Below are positions 25,822 through 33,741 of a stretch of 64,000 nucleotides of DNA, piece after piece. Within the stretch, counting starts at the first letter, position 1, and every line of letters begins with the position of its first letter. The DNA is from Nocardia sp. XZ_19_385. Lineage in GTDB: Bacteria; Actinomycetota; Actinomycetes; Mycobacteriales; Mycobacteriaceae. A program made the translations under genes and the position numbers. The notes below the pieces were generated by a model. The model saw only the letters and a program-made list of their open reading frames with translations. It searched no databases and was not told where the DNA came from. Location: contig NZ_JACVEE010000002.1 in NCBI RefSeq assembly GCF_015355755.1, positions 496,001 through 560,000 of the forward strand. Direction: 5' to 3'.

Positions 25822-26299
25822 GGGTGGCTCCTTCGAATCGAACCGAGGCGCTACTGGACGCCTGCCCGAGGTTGATTGCGGCTCAGTGTGCCCGATAGCC
25901 GGACCCGAGGCGACCCACAGGGTGGCCCGGGCCACACCGACCACGCCCGCCCTTCCTGTGAATCGACTCACAAGCCCCCGCAGCCCCCTGACGCGTCTTT
26001 CGATCCGGCGAAGGTCGCTAACAGTACGAGCGTTACGCTAAAACCGCACGTCAGCGCTACCGGCGAGTAGATTAGATGCGTGCAATTAGCTCGCTAATTT
26101 CGCAAAGTTAGCAAACCCCGTCTGAAACCTAGCTGAGATTCACATTAGCAACAGGTAGACGGCTATTTCCGGATGTGCCATCGTGTGAAAGTACACCCCA
26201 AGGGCCTAGCAAGCCTGCAAATTGCTGCTCCAGCAGATCGAGCTGAATTCGCGCATCGAACGCGGAGCATCGAACGAACGACAGGAAGTGGAGTCAGAG
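25822..26299. promoter_or_regulatory. 478-nt intergenic region upstream of isocitrate lyase
   Basis: No convincing gene is seen. The region carries the lipase promoter on one side and the icl leader on the other. Its notable part is AT-rich for this genome (about 26070-26160) with AATTAGC-TC-GCTAATT at 26084-26099, a RamB-box-like string and two TTAGCAA copies (26108 and 26145). The icl ribosome binding site is the GGAG at about 26290. Confidence 0.6.
26084..26111 (+). promoter_or_regulatory. Putative RamB binding region of icl
   Basis: TTCGCAAAGTTAG at 26099-26111 differs at two positions from the reverse complement of the RamB motif (A/C)AAACTTTGCAAA that I recall from Corynebacterium glutamicum. 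It is preceded by a perfect 7-bp inverted repeat AATTAGC/GCTAATT. RamB-type regulators act on glyoxylate-cycle genes, and a RamB gene lies at 61.1 kb of this window with a related motif in its own promoter. The assignment is by pattern only. Confidence 0.5.
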
Positions 26300-27589
26300 A
26301 TGTCGACCACCGGCACCCCGAAGACCGCTGCGGAAATCCAGCAGGACTGGGACACCAATCCCCGTTGGAAGGGCATCACCCGCAACTACACCGCCGAGCA
26401 GGTTGTGAAGCTGCAGGGCACCGTCGTCGAGGAGCACACCCTCGCGCGTCGCGGCTCGGAGATCCTGTGGGATCTCGTCAACAACGAGGACTACATCAAC
26501 TCCCTCGGCGCCCTCACCGGCAACCAGGCCGTGCAGCAGGTGCGCGCCGGCCTGAAGGCCATCTACCTGTCCGGTTGGCAGGTCGCCGGTGATGCGAACC
26601 TGTCCGGCCACACCTACCCGGACCAGTCGCTGTACCCGGCCAACTCGGTTCCGTCCGTGGTTCGCCGCATCAACAACGCGCTGCTCCGTGCCGACGAGAT
26701 CGCCAAGGTCGAGAACGACACCTCGGTGCAGAACTGGCTGGCCCCGATCGTCGCCGACGCCGAAGCCGGCTTCGGTGGCGCCCTGAACGCCTACGAGCTG
26801 CAGAAGGCCATGATCGTGGCCGGCGCCGCGGGCGTGCACTGGGAAGACCAGCTCGCCTCGGAGAAGAAGTGTGGCCACCTCGGTGGCAAGGTGCTGATCC
26901 CGACCCAGCAGCACATCCGCACCCTGACCTCGGCGCGCCTCGCGTCCGACGTCGCCGGTGTCCCGTCGGTCATCATCGCCCGCACCGACGCCGAGGCCGC
27001 CACCCTGATCACCTCCGATGTCGACGAGCGCGACCGTGAGTTCCTGGACGGCACCCGTACCGCCGAGGGCTTCTTCGGTGTGAAGAACGGCATCGAGCCC
27101 TGCATCGCGCGCGCCAAGGCCTACGCCCCGTACTCCGACCTCATCTGGATGGAGACCGGCGTGCCGGATCTCGAGGTCGCGCGTAAGTTCGCCGAGGCCG
27201 TCCGTGGCGAGTTCCCGGACCAGCTGCTGGCCTACAACTGCTCGCCTTCGTTCAACTGGAAGGCGCACCTGGACGACGCGACCATCGCGAAGTTCCAGCG
27301 TGAGCTCGGCGCGATGGGCTTCAAGTTCCAGTTCATCACCCTGGCCGGCTTCCACTCGCTGAACTACGGCATGTTCGACCTGGCGCACGGCTACGCCCGC
27401 GAAGGCATGACCGCGTTCGTCGACCTGCAGGAGCGCGAGTTCAAGGCTGCCGCCGAGCGCGGCTTCACCGCCGTGAAGCACCAGCGTGAGGTCGGTGCCG
27501 GCTACTTCGACACCATCGCCACCACCGTGGACCCGAACACCTCCACCGCGGCCCTGAAGGGTTCGACCGAAGAGGGTCAGTTCCACTGA
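26300..27589 (+). CDS. aceA: Isocitrate lyase
   Basis: A 429-aa prokaryotic-type isocitrate lyase that cleaves isocitrate to succinate and glyoxylate in the glyoxylate shunt and, in mycobacteria, also 2-methylisocitrate. The catalytic loop KKCGHLGGK is intact (Cys near residue 193), as are [16 protein letters not shown] and the C-terminal EEGQFH end typical of Icl1. ATG 26300 is preceded by GGAG. It precedes fadB2, as in M. tuberculosis (icl1-fadB2). A strong hairpin follows the stop, so read-through to fadB2 is partial at best. Confidence 0.97.
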   Translation: MSTTGTPKTAAEIQQDWDTNPRWKGITRNYTAEQVVKLQGTVVEEHTLARRGSEILWDLVNNEDYINSLGALTGNQAVQQVRAGLKAIYLSGWQVAGDANLSGHTYPDQSLYPANSVPSVVRRINNALLRADEIAKVENDTSVQNWLAPIVADAEAGFGGALNAYELQKAMIVAGAAGVHWEDQLASEKKCGHLGGKVLIPTQQHIRTLTSARLASDVAGVPSVIIARTDAEAATLITSDVDERDREFLDGTRTAEGFFGVKNGIEPCIARAKAYAPYSDLIWMETGVPDLEVARKFAEAVRGEFPDQLLAYNCSPSFNWKAHLDDATIAKFQRELGAMGFKFQFITLAGFHSLNYGMFDLAHGYAREGMTAFVDLQEREFKAAAERGFTAVKHQREVGAGYFDTIATTVDPNTSTAALKGSTEEGQFH

Positions 27590-27615
27590 TCTGAAAATCC
27601 CCAGTAGGGGTGTAC

Positions 27616-27652
27616 CGCCCTCCCCGCTGAACAGCCCTCGGCGGGGAGGGCG
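27616..27652 (+). terminator. Hairpin terminator after isocitrate lyase
   Basis: A perfect 12-bp stem CGCCCTCCCCGC / GCGGGGAGGGCG with a 13-nt loop, 27 nt after the stop codon. No U-tract follows, so it may be a weak or Rho-assisted terminator, or an RNA-protecting hairpin. Confidence 0.7.
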
Positions 27653-27717
27653 TCCCTATAAGTTCGATGTAGCCAAAAGCCACCCCATAGCAGAACCAAA
27701 CCCAGCAGGAGCGGGAC

Positions 27718-28590
27718 GTGAGCAGCGAGAAGATTCAGCGCGTCGGCATCATCGGCGCCGGACAGATGGGTGCCGGAATCGCGGAGGTGTGCGCCCGGGC
27801 GCATGTCGACGTGCTCGTCTACGAACAGACCCGGGAGCTCGCGGCCGCCGGTCGCGCCCGCATCCTGCGGTCCCTGGACCGCGGCGTCAGCAGCGGCAAG
27901 ATCACCGAGCGCGAGCGTGAGCAGGCCGCCTGGCGGCTGCGCTTCACCTCCGATCTGAGCGACTTCGCCGACCGTCAGCTGGTCGTCGAGGCCGTGCTGG
28001 AGAGCGAAGAGGTCAAGACCTCGATCTTCGCCGAGCTGGACAAGGTCGTCACCGACCCGAACGCGGTGCTGGCCTCCAACACCTCCTCCATCCCGATCAT
28101 GAAGATCGCCGTCGCCACCGCGAACCCCGAGCGCGTGGTCGGCATGCACTTCTTCAACCCGGTGCCGGTGCTGCCGCTGGTCGAGCTGGTCACCACGCTC
28201 AAGACCAGCGCGTCGGTGTCCGAGCGCGCCGAGCAGTTCGCCGCCGAGGTCCTCGGCAAGCAGTGCGTGCGCTCCGCCGACCGCTCCGGCTTCGTGGTCA
28301 ATGCGCTGCTGGTGCCGTACCTGCTCTCCGCGATCCGCATGGTGGAGTCCGGTTTCGCCACCAAGGAAGACGTCGATAAGGCCATGGTGCTGGGTTGTGC
28401 CCACCCGATGGGCCCGCTGGCGCTGACCGACCTGGTGGGTCTGGACACCGTCAAGTCGATCGCCGATTCGATGTACCAGGAATTCAAGGAGCCGCTGTAC
28501 TCCGCGCCGCCGCTGCTGATGCGTATGGTCGAAGCCGGGCTGCTCGGCAAGAAGACCGGCGCCGGCTTCTACCAGTACAACCGCGCCTGA
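27718..28590 (+). CDS. fadB2: 3-hydroxybutyryl-CoA dehydrogenase
   Basis: A 290-aa NAD(P)-dependent dehydrogenase. The Rossmann motif is VGIIGAGQMGAGIAEVCA, followed by the catalytic Ser/His/Asn series: ASNTSSIPI, GMHFFNPVPVLPLVELV and FVVNALLVPYL. It oxidises 3-hydroxyacyl-CoA in fatty acid or PHB turnover. GTG 27718 has AGGAG 7 nt upstream. Position after icl matches the mycobacterial icl1-fadB2 pair and places it in fatty-acid-driven carbon metabolism. Confidence 0.95.
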   Translation: MSSEKIQRVGIIGAGQMGAGIAEVCARAHVDVLVYEQTRELAAAGRARILRSLDRGVSSGKITEREREQAAWRLRFTSDLSDFADRQLVVEAVLESEEVKTSIFAELDKVVTDPNAVLASNTSSIPIMKIAVATANPERVVGMHFFNPVPVLPLVELVTTLKTSASVSERAEQFAAEVLGKQCVRSADRSGFVVNALLVPYLLSAIRMVESGFATKEDVDKAMVLGCAHPMGPLALTDLVGLDTVKSIADSMYQEFKEPLYSAPPLLMRMVEAGLLGKKTGAGFYQYNRA

Positions 28591-28620
28591 TACCTGATTT
28601 CGGCAACCCAAGCGCAATAT

Positions 28621-28656
28621 TGTGCGGCGTCCATTCTCAGTAGTGGGCGCCGCACA
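28621..28656 (+). other. Hairpin in the fadB2-metE gap
   Basis: Arms TGTGCGGCG (28621-28629) and CGCCGCACA (28648-28656) pair perfectly, with additional CC/GG pairing inside. It lies 24 nt before the MetE-family start. It could end fadB2 transcripts or be a leader structure. No conserved riboswitch, including a cobalamin box, was recognised in this 89-nt gap. Confidence 0.55.
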
Positions 28657-28679
28657 GGCATCGAAAGGGAGCAGCGCTC

Positions 28680-30986
28680 ATGGTGAACGTGACCGACGGC
28701 TACGGATCCAGCATTCTCGGCTACCCGAGGATCGGATCGCACCGAGAACTCAAGCGGGCACTCGAGGCCTATTGGCGCGGTGCGATCCCGCGCGAGGAAC
28801 TCCTCGAAGTCGGCCGTGAAATCCAGGAGAGCCAGTTCAGTGAGCTGGCCGCCACCGGCCTGACCCAGGTGCCCGGCAACACCTTCTCCTTCTACGACCA
28901 CATCCTCGACAACGCGCTCATGTTCGGCGCGGTCCCGGAGCGCTTCCGTGCCTACCAGGATGTGATGGATCCGCTGGACTTCTACTTCCTGATGGCGCGG
29001 GGCCGGCCCGACCTGCCGCCGCTGGAGCTGGTCCGGTTCGTCAACACCAACTACCACTACCGTCAGCCCGAGCTGGACCCCGACACCGCGTTCTCGCTGC
29101 ACGCCGAGGCCCTGCTGGACGAGTTCGACCGGGCCAAGGCCAAGGGCATCGAGCTGCGCCCGGTCATGCTGGGCCCGGTGTCGCTGCTGCTGCTGTCGAA
29201 GGCCGGCCACGTGCCCGGCGAGGCGGAATTCGACACGCTGAGCCTGCTGGACAAGCTGCTGCCGGTGTACGAGGAGCTCTTCGAGATCCTGGCCAAGCGC
29301 GGCGCCACCTGTGTGCAGCTGGACGAGCCGTCCTTCACCAGCGAGCGCAGCGCCGCCGAGCTGGCCGCGTTCGAGAAGGCCTACCAGCGACTATCCAAGG
29401 CGCCGCTGCGCCCGCGCATCCTGGTCACCGGCCAGTACGGCGATTTCGGTGAGGCGCTGCGGATTCTGGCGCAGACCCATGTCGAGGCGATCGGCCTGGA
29501 CCTGTCCAGCTACCGGATCCAGCCCGAAGAGCTGGCCGCGATCCCCGGCATCCGCCGCAAGCGCCTGTACGCGGGCGTGATCAGCGGCAAGAACGTGTGG
29601 CGGGCCGACCGCTACGTGACGCTGGAATACCTGAACGCTTTGGCGCAGGTGTGCCCGGATCTGGTGGTCTCCACCGGCACCACGCTGCTGCACGTGCCCT
29701 ACGACCTGCTCGTCGAATACGACATCGAGGGCAATGTCGCCGACCGGCTGGCGTTCGCGAAACAAAAAGTGGGCGAGGTGGTTTCGCTCGCCAAGGCGCT
29801 GACCGAGGGCCCCTCGGACAAGTGGCGCAAGCGGCCCACCGAGGTGCACTTCAAGCAGAAGCACGCGGTGCGGCAACGGGTTTACGCGGTCACGCCGGAG
29901 ATGCGCGAGCGCGAACCGTACGAGGTGCGCCGGGAAGCGCAGCAGGCCAAGCTGAATCTGCCGCCCGTGCCCGCGACCACGCTGGGCTCGTTCCCGCAGA
30001 CCAACCGGATCCGCCAGGCCCGTTACGAATTGAGCGAGGGCCGGCTTTCCTACGAGGAGTACCGCAAGCGGATCGAGGCCGAGATCGAGGCCACCATCCG
30101 GTTGCAGGAGGACATCGGCCTGGACGTGCTGGTGCACGGCGAGCACGAACGCAACGACATGATCCAGTACTTCGCCGAGCTGCTCGACGGCTTCGCGACC
30201 ACCCGCTTCGGCTGGGTGCAGGTGTACGGATCCCGTTGTGTGCGACCGCCGATCATCTACGGCGACGTCTCGCGGCCCGCGGCGATGTCGGTGGACTGGA
30301 TCACCTACGCCCAGTCGCTGACCGACAAGCCGGTCAAGGGCATGGTCACCGGCCCGGTCACCATGGTGGCGCGCTCGTTCGTGCGGCAGGACCAGCCGCT
30401 GTACGAGACCGCCGACCAGGTGGCGCTCGCCATCCGCGACGAAGTGGTGGATCTGGAGCGCGCCGGTATCGCGATCATCCAGGTGGACGAGCCCGCGATC
30501 CGCGAGTTGCTGCCGCTGCGTCCGGAAGGGCGGGCGGAGTTTCTGCGCTGGGCGGTCGGCGCGTTCCGGCTGGCGACCTCGGGCGTCAAGCCGGAGACCC
30601 AAATCCACACCCACATCTCCTATTCCGGCCGCTCCGAAGTGGTGGAGGCGATCGAGGAACTGGACTGCGACGTCACCGCGATCGTCGCGACCCGCTCCAT
30701 CGAATGGGTGCTCAAAGCCCTCACCGAGGACTGCGCTTCGGGCCACGGCCTGAGCCACGGCGTCGGCCCGGGCGTCTACGAAAGCCGTTCGGCGCGCATC
30801 CCGGACATCGACGAGCTGGATGAACTGCTCACAGCGGCGGCGAAAGCCGTTACGCCGGAACGGCTCTGGGCCAACCCGGACGGCGGCCTCAAGACCCGCC
30901 ACTACTGGCAGCTGGAACCGTCGCTGCGCAACATGGTCGCGGCCGCGCGCCGGGTGCGCCGCCGGGCACTGGCCACCGAAAAGTAA
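28680..30986 (+). CDS. metE: MetE-family protein with substituted zinc ligands
   Basis: A 768-aa protein with both barrels of cobalamin-independent methionine synthase. N-terminal ILGYPRIGSHRELKRALEAYW and NTNYHYRQPEL, and C-terminal TLGSFPQTNRIRQAR, HGEHERNDMIQYFAELLDGF, YGSRCVRPP, DKPVKGMVTGPVT and QVDEPAIRELLPLR are family blocks. The zinc site is different: E. coli His641-x-Cys643 corresponds to HIS (Cys to Ser), Glu665 to the V/A of AIVATRS and Cys726 in NPDCGLKTR to Gly in NPDGGLKTR. The N-terminal SCSLLH block is TGTTLLH. E. coli numbering is from memory. The frame is undisturbed. It may have lost methionine synthesis or gained another methyl acceptor. Start ATG 28680 follows AAAGGGAG. 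Annotation as metE should be treated with care. Confidence 0.85.
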   Translation: MVNVTDGYGSSILGYPRIGSHRELKRALEAYWRGAIPREELLEVGREIQESQFSELAATGLTQVPGNTFSFYDHILDNALMFGAVPERFRAYQDVMDPLDFYFLMARGRPDLPPLELVRFVNTNYHYRQPELDPDTAFSLHAEALLDEFDRAKAKGIELRPVMLGPVSLLLLSKAGHVPGEAEFDTLSLLDKLLPVYEELFEILAKRGATCVQLDEPSFTSERSAAELAAFEKAYQRLSKAPLRPRILVTGQYGDFGEALRILAQTHVEAIGLDLSSYRIQPEELAAIPGIRRKRLYAGVISGKNVWRADRYVTLEYLNALAQVCPDLVVSTGTTLLHVPYDLLVEYDIEGNVADRLAFAKQKVGEVVSLAKALTEGPSDKWRKRPTEVHFKQKHAVRQRVYAVTPEMREREPYEVRREAQQAKLNLPPVPATTLGSFPQTNRIRQARYELSEGRLSYEEYRKRIEAEIEATIRLQEDIGLDVLVHGEHERNDMIQYFAELLDGFATTRFGWVQVYGSRCVRPPIIYGDVSRPAAMSVDWITYAQSLTDKPVKGMVTGPVTMVARSFVRQDQPLYETADQVALAIRDEVVDLERAGIAIIQVDEPAIRELLPLRPEGRAEFLRWAVGAFRLATSGVKPETQIHTHISYSGRSEVVEAIEELDCDVTAIVATRSIEWVLKALTEDCASGHGLSHGVGPGVYESRSARIPDIDELDELLTAAAKAVTPERLWANPDGGLKTRHYWQLEPSLRNMVAAARRVRRRALATEK

Positions 30987-30998
30987 AGCACCGAACAC

Positions 30999-31034
30999 AA
31001 AGGCCGCCTTTCCCGAAAGGGGAAGGCGGCCTTT
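30999..31034 (+). terminator. Terminator after the MetE-family gene
   Basis: AAAGGCCGCCTT and AAGGCGGCCTTT form a 12-bp stem around TCCCGAAAGGGG, 13 nt after the stop codon, followed by GCATTT. Convergent with the PIN-domain gene, so it may serve both strands. Confidence 0.8.
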
Positions 31035-31039
31035 GCATT

Positions 31040-31447
31040 TCAGTCTCCGTCAGCGACTTCGATGATCTCGAGCCGTCCGTGCTCGAGTTCGTGCCAGCTG
31101 GACCGGTCACAGGTAAGAATCGGCCATTCCAGACGCTTGGCGACCGCAACGACATGCGCAGCCGAGGCGGCGCTATCCCTTCCCATCTCGGCAAGTACCC
31201 CCGCCATATCAGTGATGTGCCAAATATCACCGAGGTCAGCGATAGCCATGCTGTCTAGATTGGCTATGACGCCGTTGAGCTCGGCGCATTGATCTGCCGA
31301 CAGCCCAGCCTGCGCGTATACCAACGTGACTGCAGGCACGCAGAGTCGATAACTCCTCGAATCGAGGGCGGCGATCGCGCCGACGGCGACGTTATCGCCG
31401 AAGGCGTAGTGGTGGAGCAGGCTTTCGTCCAGTACGTAGCCGATCAC
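31040..31447 (-). CDS. PIN-domain protein, putative toxin of a VapBC-like pair
   Basis: A 135-aa protein with PIN-like layout: the first acidic residue in GYVLDESLLHH, a middle Asp/Glu-rich helix (AGLSADQCAELNGVIANLD) and the C-terminal WPILTCDRSSW. In most VapC ribonucleases another Asp precedes the LLTCD strand by about 18 residues; here that stretch reads SAASAAHVVAVAKRLEW, with His and no Asp at the usual site, so the metal site may be altered. It overlaps its upstream antitoxin-like gene by 4 nt. Family is clear by fold pattern; activity is not assured. Confidence 0.72.
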   Translation of the reverse strand: MIGYVLDESLLHHYAFGDNVAVGAIAALDSRSYRLCVPAVTLVYAQAGLSADQCAELNGVIANLDSMAIADLGDIWHITDMAGVLAEMGRDSAASAAHVVAVAKRLEWPILTCDRSSWHELEHGRLEIIEVADGD

Positions 31448-31701
31448 CTCTTGGCGGCCTCCCGCTGGTCAAGCAGATCGCCTAGGCGCTTACCAATCCG
31501 CTGCCCGCGTTCCCACGCCTCGGTGTCCTCCTTCGCCCTGGCCAGTCTGGCTTCCCAAGCCAGGCGCTCGCGAGTTCTCCTGGCCTGATGCTCGTCGATG
31601 AGCTTCCGGATCATCGCATCCAGGGTCTTATCCTTGCCGGCAAGTGCGGCGAGCAGGTCACGCGTTTCGGTCGAGACGTTGATCGAAGTCCGTTTCTGCA
31701 T
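31444..31701 (-). CDS. Ribbon-helix-helix-type antitoxin candidate
   Basis: An 85-aa basic protein. The N terminus KRTSINVSTETRDLLAALAGKDKTLDAMIRKLIDEH matches a ribbon-helix-helix DNA-binding domain (short strand TSINVS then two helices). The rest is a charged helix likely to wrap the toxin. ATG 31701 has no ribosome binding site, but TAATCT lies 6 nt upstream on the minus strand, which suggests a leaderless message. The gene overlaps the PIN-domain gene (31444-31447). Confidence 0.75.
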   Translation of the reverse strand: MQKRTSINVSTETRDLLAALAGKDKTLDAMIRKLIDEHQARRTRERLAWEARLARAKEDTEAWERGQRIGKRLGDLLDQREAAKR

Positions 31702-31707
31702 GCTGGA

Positions 31708-31713
31708 AGATTA
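31708..31713 (-). promoter_or_regulatory. -10 element of the antitoxin gene, leaderless layout
   Basis: TAATCT on the minus strand ends 6 nt before the antitoxin ATG, the spacing expected when transcription starts at the A of the start codon. No Shine-Dalgarno sequence is present, which fits. No clear -35 was found. Confidence 0.45.
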
Positions 31714-31744
31714 CCCGACAGGATCTTGGTAGGCAGTTCGAATT

Positions 31745-32674
31745 TCAGGCCTGCTTCTGAGCCGGGGGGTGGACCTCGCGCCAGTGGTTCGCGATGTCGA
31801 TGCGGCGGGTGATCCAGACCTTGTCGTGGGACTGGATGTGGTCGAGGAAGCGCTCGAGGGAGGCCAGGCGGGCGGGGCGGCCGACGATGCGGCAGTGCAG
31901 GCCGATCGAGAGCATCTTCGGGCTGCCTTCGGATCCCTCGCGGTAGAGGACGTCGAAGGCGTCGCGGAGGTGGGCGAAAAACTGTTCGCCCGTGGGGAAT
32001 CCGGCCGGAGAGGCGAAGCGCATGTCGTTGGTGTCGAGGGTGTACGGGACGACCAGGTGGTTCTGGTCGTGCACCTTGACCCAGTACGGGAGGTCGTCGG
32101 CGTAGGAGTCCGAGTCGTAGACGAAGCCGCCGTGTTCGACGACCAGGTCGCGGGTGCGCGGGGAGTCACGCCCGGTGTACCAGCCCAGTGGGGCCGATCC
32201 GGTCAGCTCGGTCAGGATGCGTACCGCTTCGGCCATGTGCGCGCGTTCGGTCTCCACGTCGCTGAGCTGGTAGGACTTCCAGCGCAGGCCGTGACTGGCG
32301 ATTTCGTGGCCGAGTTCGCGGAAAGCCGCTACCGCCTCCGGGTTTCGCTGCATCGCCTGGGCGACCGCGAAGATGGTGAGGGGCAGGCCGCGGCGTTCGA
32401 ACAGGCGCAGGATGCGCCACAGGCCGGCCCGGGAACCGTACTCGTAGATCGATTCCATGCTCAGGTGGCGGTTCGGGAAGGCCACGGCCGGAGTCATTTC
32501 CGAGAGGAAGGTCTCGGAGTGCTCGTCGCCGTCGAGAACGTTGTTCTCGCCGCCCTCTTCGTAGTTCAGGACGAATTGGACGGCGATGCGGGCACCGTCC
32601 GGCCATTGCGGGTCGGGTGTGTTCTTGCCGTAGCCGATGAAATCCCGTGCCGGACCGTACAAATGGTCGCTCAT
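31745..32674 (-). CDS. puuE: Allantoinase PuuE-like (polysaccharide deacetylase fold)
   Basis: A 309-aa protein of the PuuE group, cofactor-independent allantoinases with a NodB-like fold. Recognisable segments are YGPARDFIGYGKNTPDPQWP, NYEEGGENNVLDGDEHSE, SHGLRWKSYQ and GLHCRIVGRPARL, all close to PuuE. The reaction hydrolyses allantoin to allantoate. It follows allantoicase with a 4-nt ATGA overlap (32671-32674), which supports the assignment: allantoate made here is the substrate of the upstream product. Length is standard. Confidence 0.9.
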   Translation of the reverse strand: MSDHLYGPARDFIGYGKNTPDPQWPDGARIAVQFVLNYEEGGENNVLDGDEHSETFLSEMTPAVAFPNRHLSMESIYEYGSRAGLWRILRLFERRGLPLTIFAVAQAMQRNPEAVAAFRELGHEIASHGLRWKSYQLSDVETERAHMAEAVRILTELTGSAPLGWYTGRDSPRTRDLVVEHGGFVYDSDSYADDLPYWVKVHDQNHLVVPYTLDTNDMRFASPAGFPTGEQFFAHLRDAFDVLYREGSEGSPKMLSIGLHCRIVGRPARLASLERFLDHIQSHDKVWITRRIDIANHWREVHPPAQKQA

Positions 32675-33639
32675 GCGCCCAGCTCCCCGAACAGACGCAG
32701 ACGGGCGAGGCCGCCGTCAGGGTAAACGTCCAGGCGGACCTCTTCGACCGAAGCCGCCATCGGCGCGATCGCGAAGCGGTGCCGGGTGTCGGGCTGTAAT
32801 TCGGTGCGCGGCAACAACTCCACCTCGGTGCCGTCGGCGGTCGTGCCCGTCAGTTTTGCCGCGCCCGGACTGTTGCCGAGGAAGTAGGAGGTGTCGATCT
32901 CTGCGAGCCTGACCAAGCCGGGGCCCGCCAAACGGATTCGCACCCAGTCATTTCCGTCGTCGCGGCGACGAGCGGTTTCCCAGCCGTCACCCATTTCCCT
33001 GGCCAGGCCGGGATAGAGCATCTGGTTCGGTTCGCTGTAGAAGCGGTTCGAGCAGTCCAGGACCAGGGCGCCGTTTTCGAGGGCAGCCAGGTCGAGCGGG
33101 CCGAGGCCGAACAGCTTCTGGTCGGGGCGGCCCTCGCCGTGTACGCGGAGACGGGCTACGCCGCCGTCAGGGTGCATGGTGAGTTTGACGTGGGTCCAGC
33201 GACTTTCGCTGTCGATTCGGAACGGGTTGCCGCTGTCCCCCGCGACCGCACCGCGATCGATCAGGGTTACCCAATCGTCGCGCCCGGCGATCTCCTCGGC
33301 GGGCGGGTAGCCGTCGATCTCCAGAGCGGACAACGAGATCGCGGGCGGAAAATTGCCCTTGAACCAGGCGGTGTCGACGACGACGCCCCGGATGACCCCC
33401 GGCACGCCGAGCCGGATGATGGCGCTGTCATCGCCGGGTTTGCCGCGGTGCCTGCGAGTTTCCCAGCCGTCGTAGACCTGTCCCTTGTGCCCGAATGTCG
33501 ACGGGCGGTAGTCGGCGGGGCCCGGGTTGATCAAATTCTCCTTCTCCGCGAAGAATTCGTCGTTGGCCCAGATCACCGAGCCACCGAGCGGCCGGACCGC
33601 GAGATCCGGTAGGAGGGTGAAGTCGGATAGTTCGCTCAT
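32671..33639 (-). CDS. alc: Allantoicase
   Basis: A 322-aa allantoicase that converts allantoate to ureidoglycolate and urea. It is built of two similar jelly-roll halves, visible as the repeated pattern DGWETRRHRGKPGDDSAIIRLGVPG ... DTAWFKGNFPP in the first half and GDGWETARRRDDGNDWVRIRLAGPG ... DTSYFLGNSPG in the second. ATG 33639 has GGAAGG upstream; the in-frame stretch to 33723 lies in the repeat region and is not used. First gene of the alc-puuE pair. Confidence 0.93.
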   Translation of the reverse strand: MSELSDFTLLPDLAVRPLGGSVIWANDEFFAEKENLINPGPADYRPSTFGHKGQVYDGWETRRHRGKPGDDSAIIRLGVPGVIRGVVVDTAWFKGNFPPAISLSALEIDGYPPAEEIAGRDDWVTLIDRGAVAGDSGNPFRIDSESRWTHVKLTMHPDGGVARLRVHGEGRPDQKLFGLGPLDLAALENGALVLDCSNRFYSEPNQMLYPGLAREMGDGWETARRRDDGNDWVRIRLAGPGLVRLAEIDTSYFLGNSPGAAKLTGTTADGTEVELLPRTELQPDTRHRFAIAPMAASVEEVRLDVYPDGGLARLRLFGELGA

Positions 33640-33662
33640 CGTGCCTTCCGGGGTGCGGTGCG

Positions 33663-33741
33663 ATGTAGGCAGATCGTGCGGTTTTCGCGAGTTGTGGTCG
33701 ATATCAGCCACTTTCGAAGACAAACTGCACGATCTGCATAC
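33663..33741. repeat. Imperfect palindromic element, family B copy 1
   Basis: Arms GCAGATCGTGC (33669-33679) and GCACGATCTGC (33727-33737) are perfect, and pairing continues imperfectly inward to the centre near 33700. The string TGCACGATCTGCATAC (33726-33741) occurs again at 51662-51677 in another large palindrome. It lies between the DUF6986 gene and allantoicase, partly in the alc leader. Confidence 0.6.

Noticed and set aside
28591..28679. Cobalamin or SAM riboswitch before the MetE-family gene
   Set aside because: The gap is only 89 nt and no conserved B12-box or SAM-type core is recognised; only a plain hairpin is visible.
28680..30986. Frameshift or sequencing error as the cause of the missing zinc ligands in the MetE-family protein
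   Set aside because: The three substitutions are in separate places with normal family sequence on both sides, so a frameshift cannot explain them; single-base errors at all three are unlikely.
29391..30998. A 535-codon minus-strand ORF opposite the MetE-family gene
   Set aside because: Typical high-GC antisense ORF with no recognisable domain; the plus-strand gene has clear family blocks.
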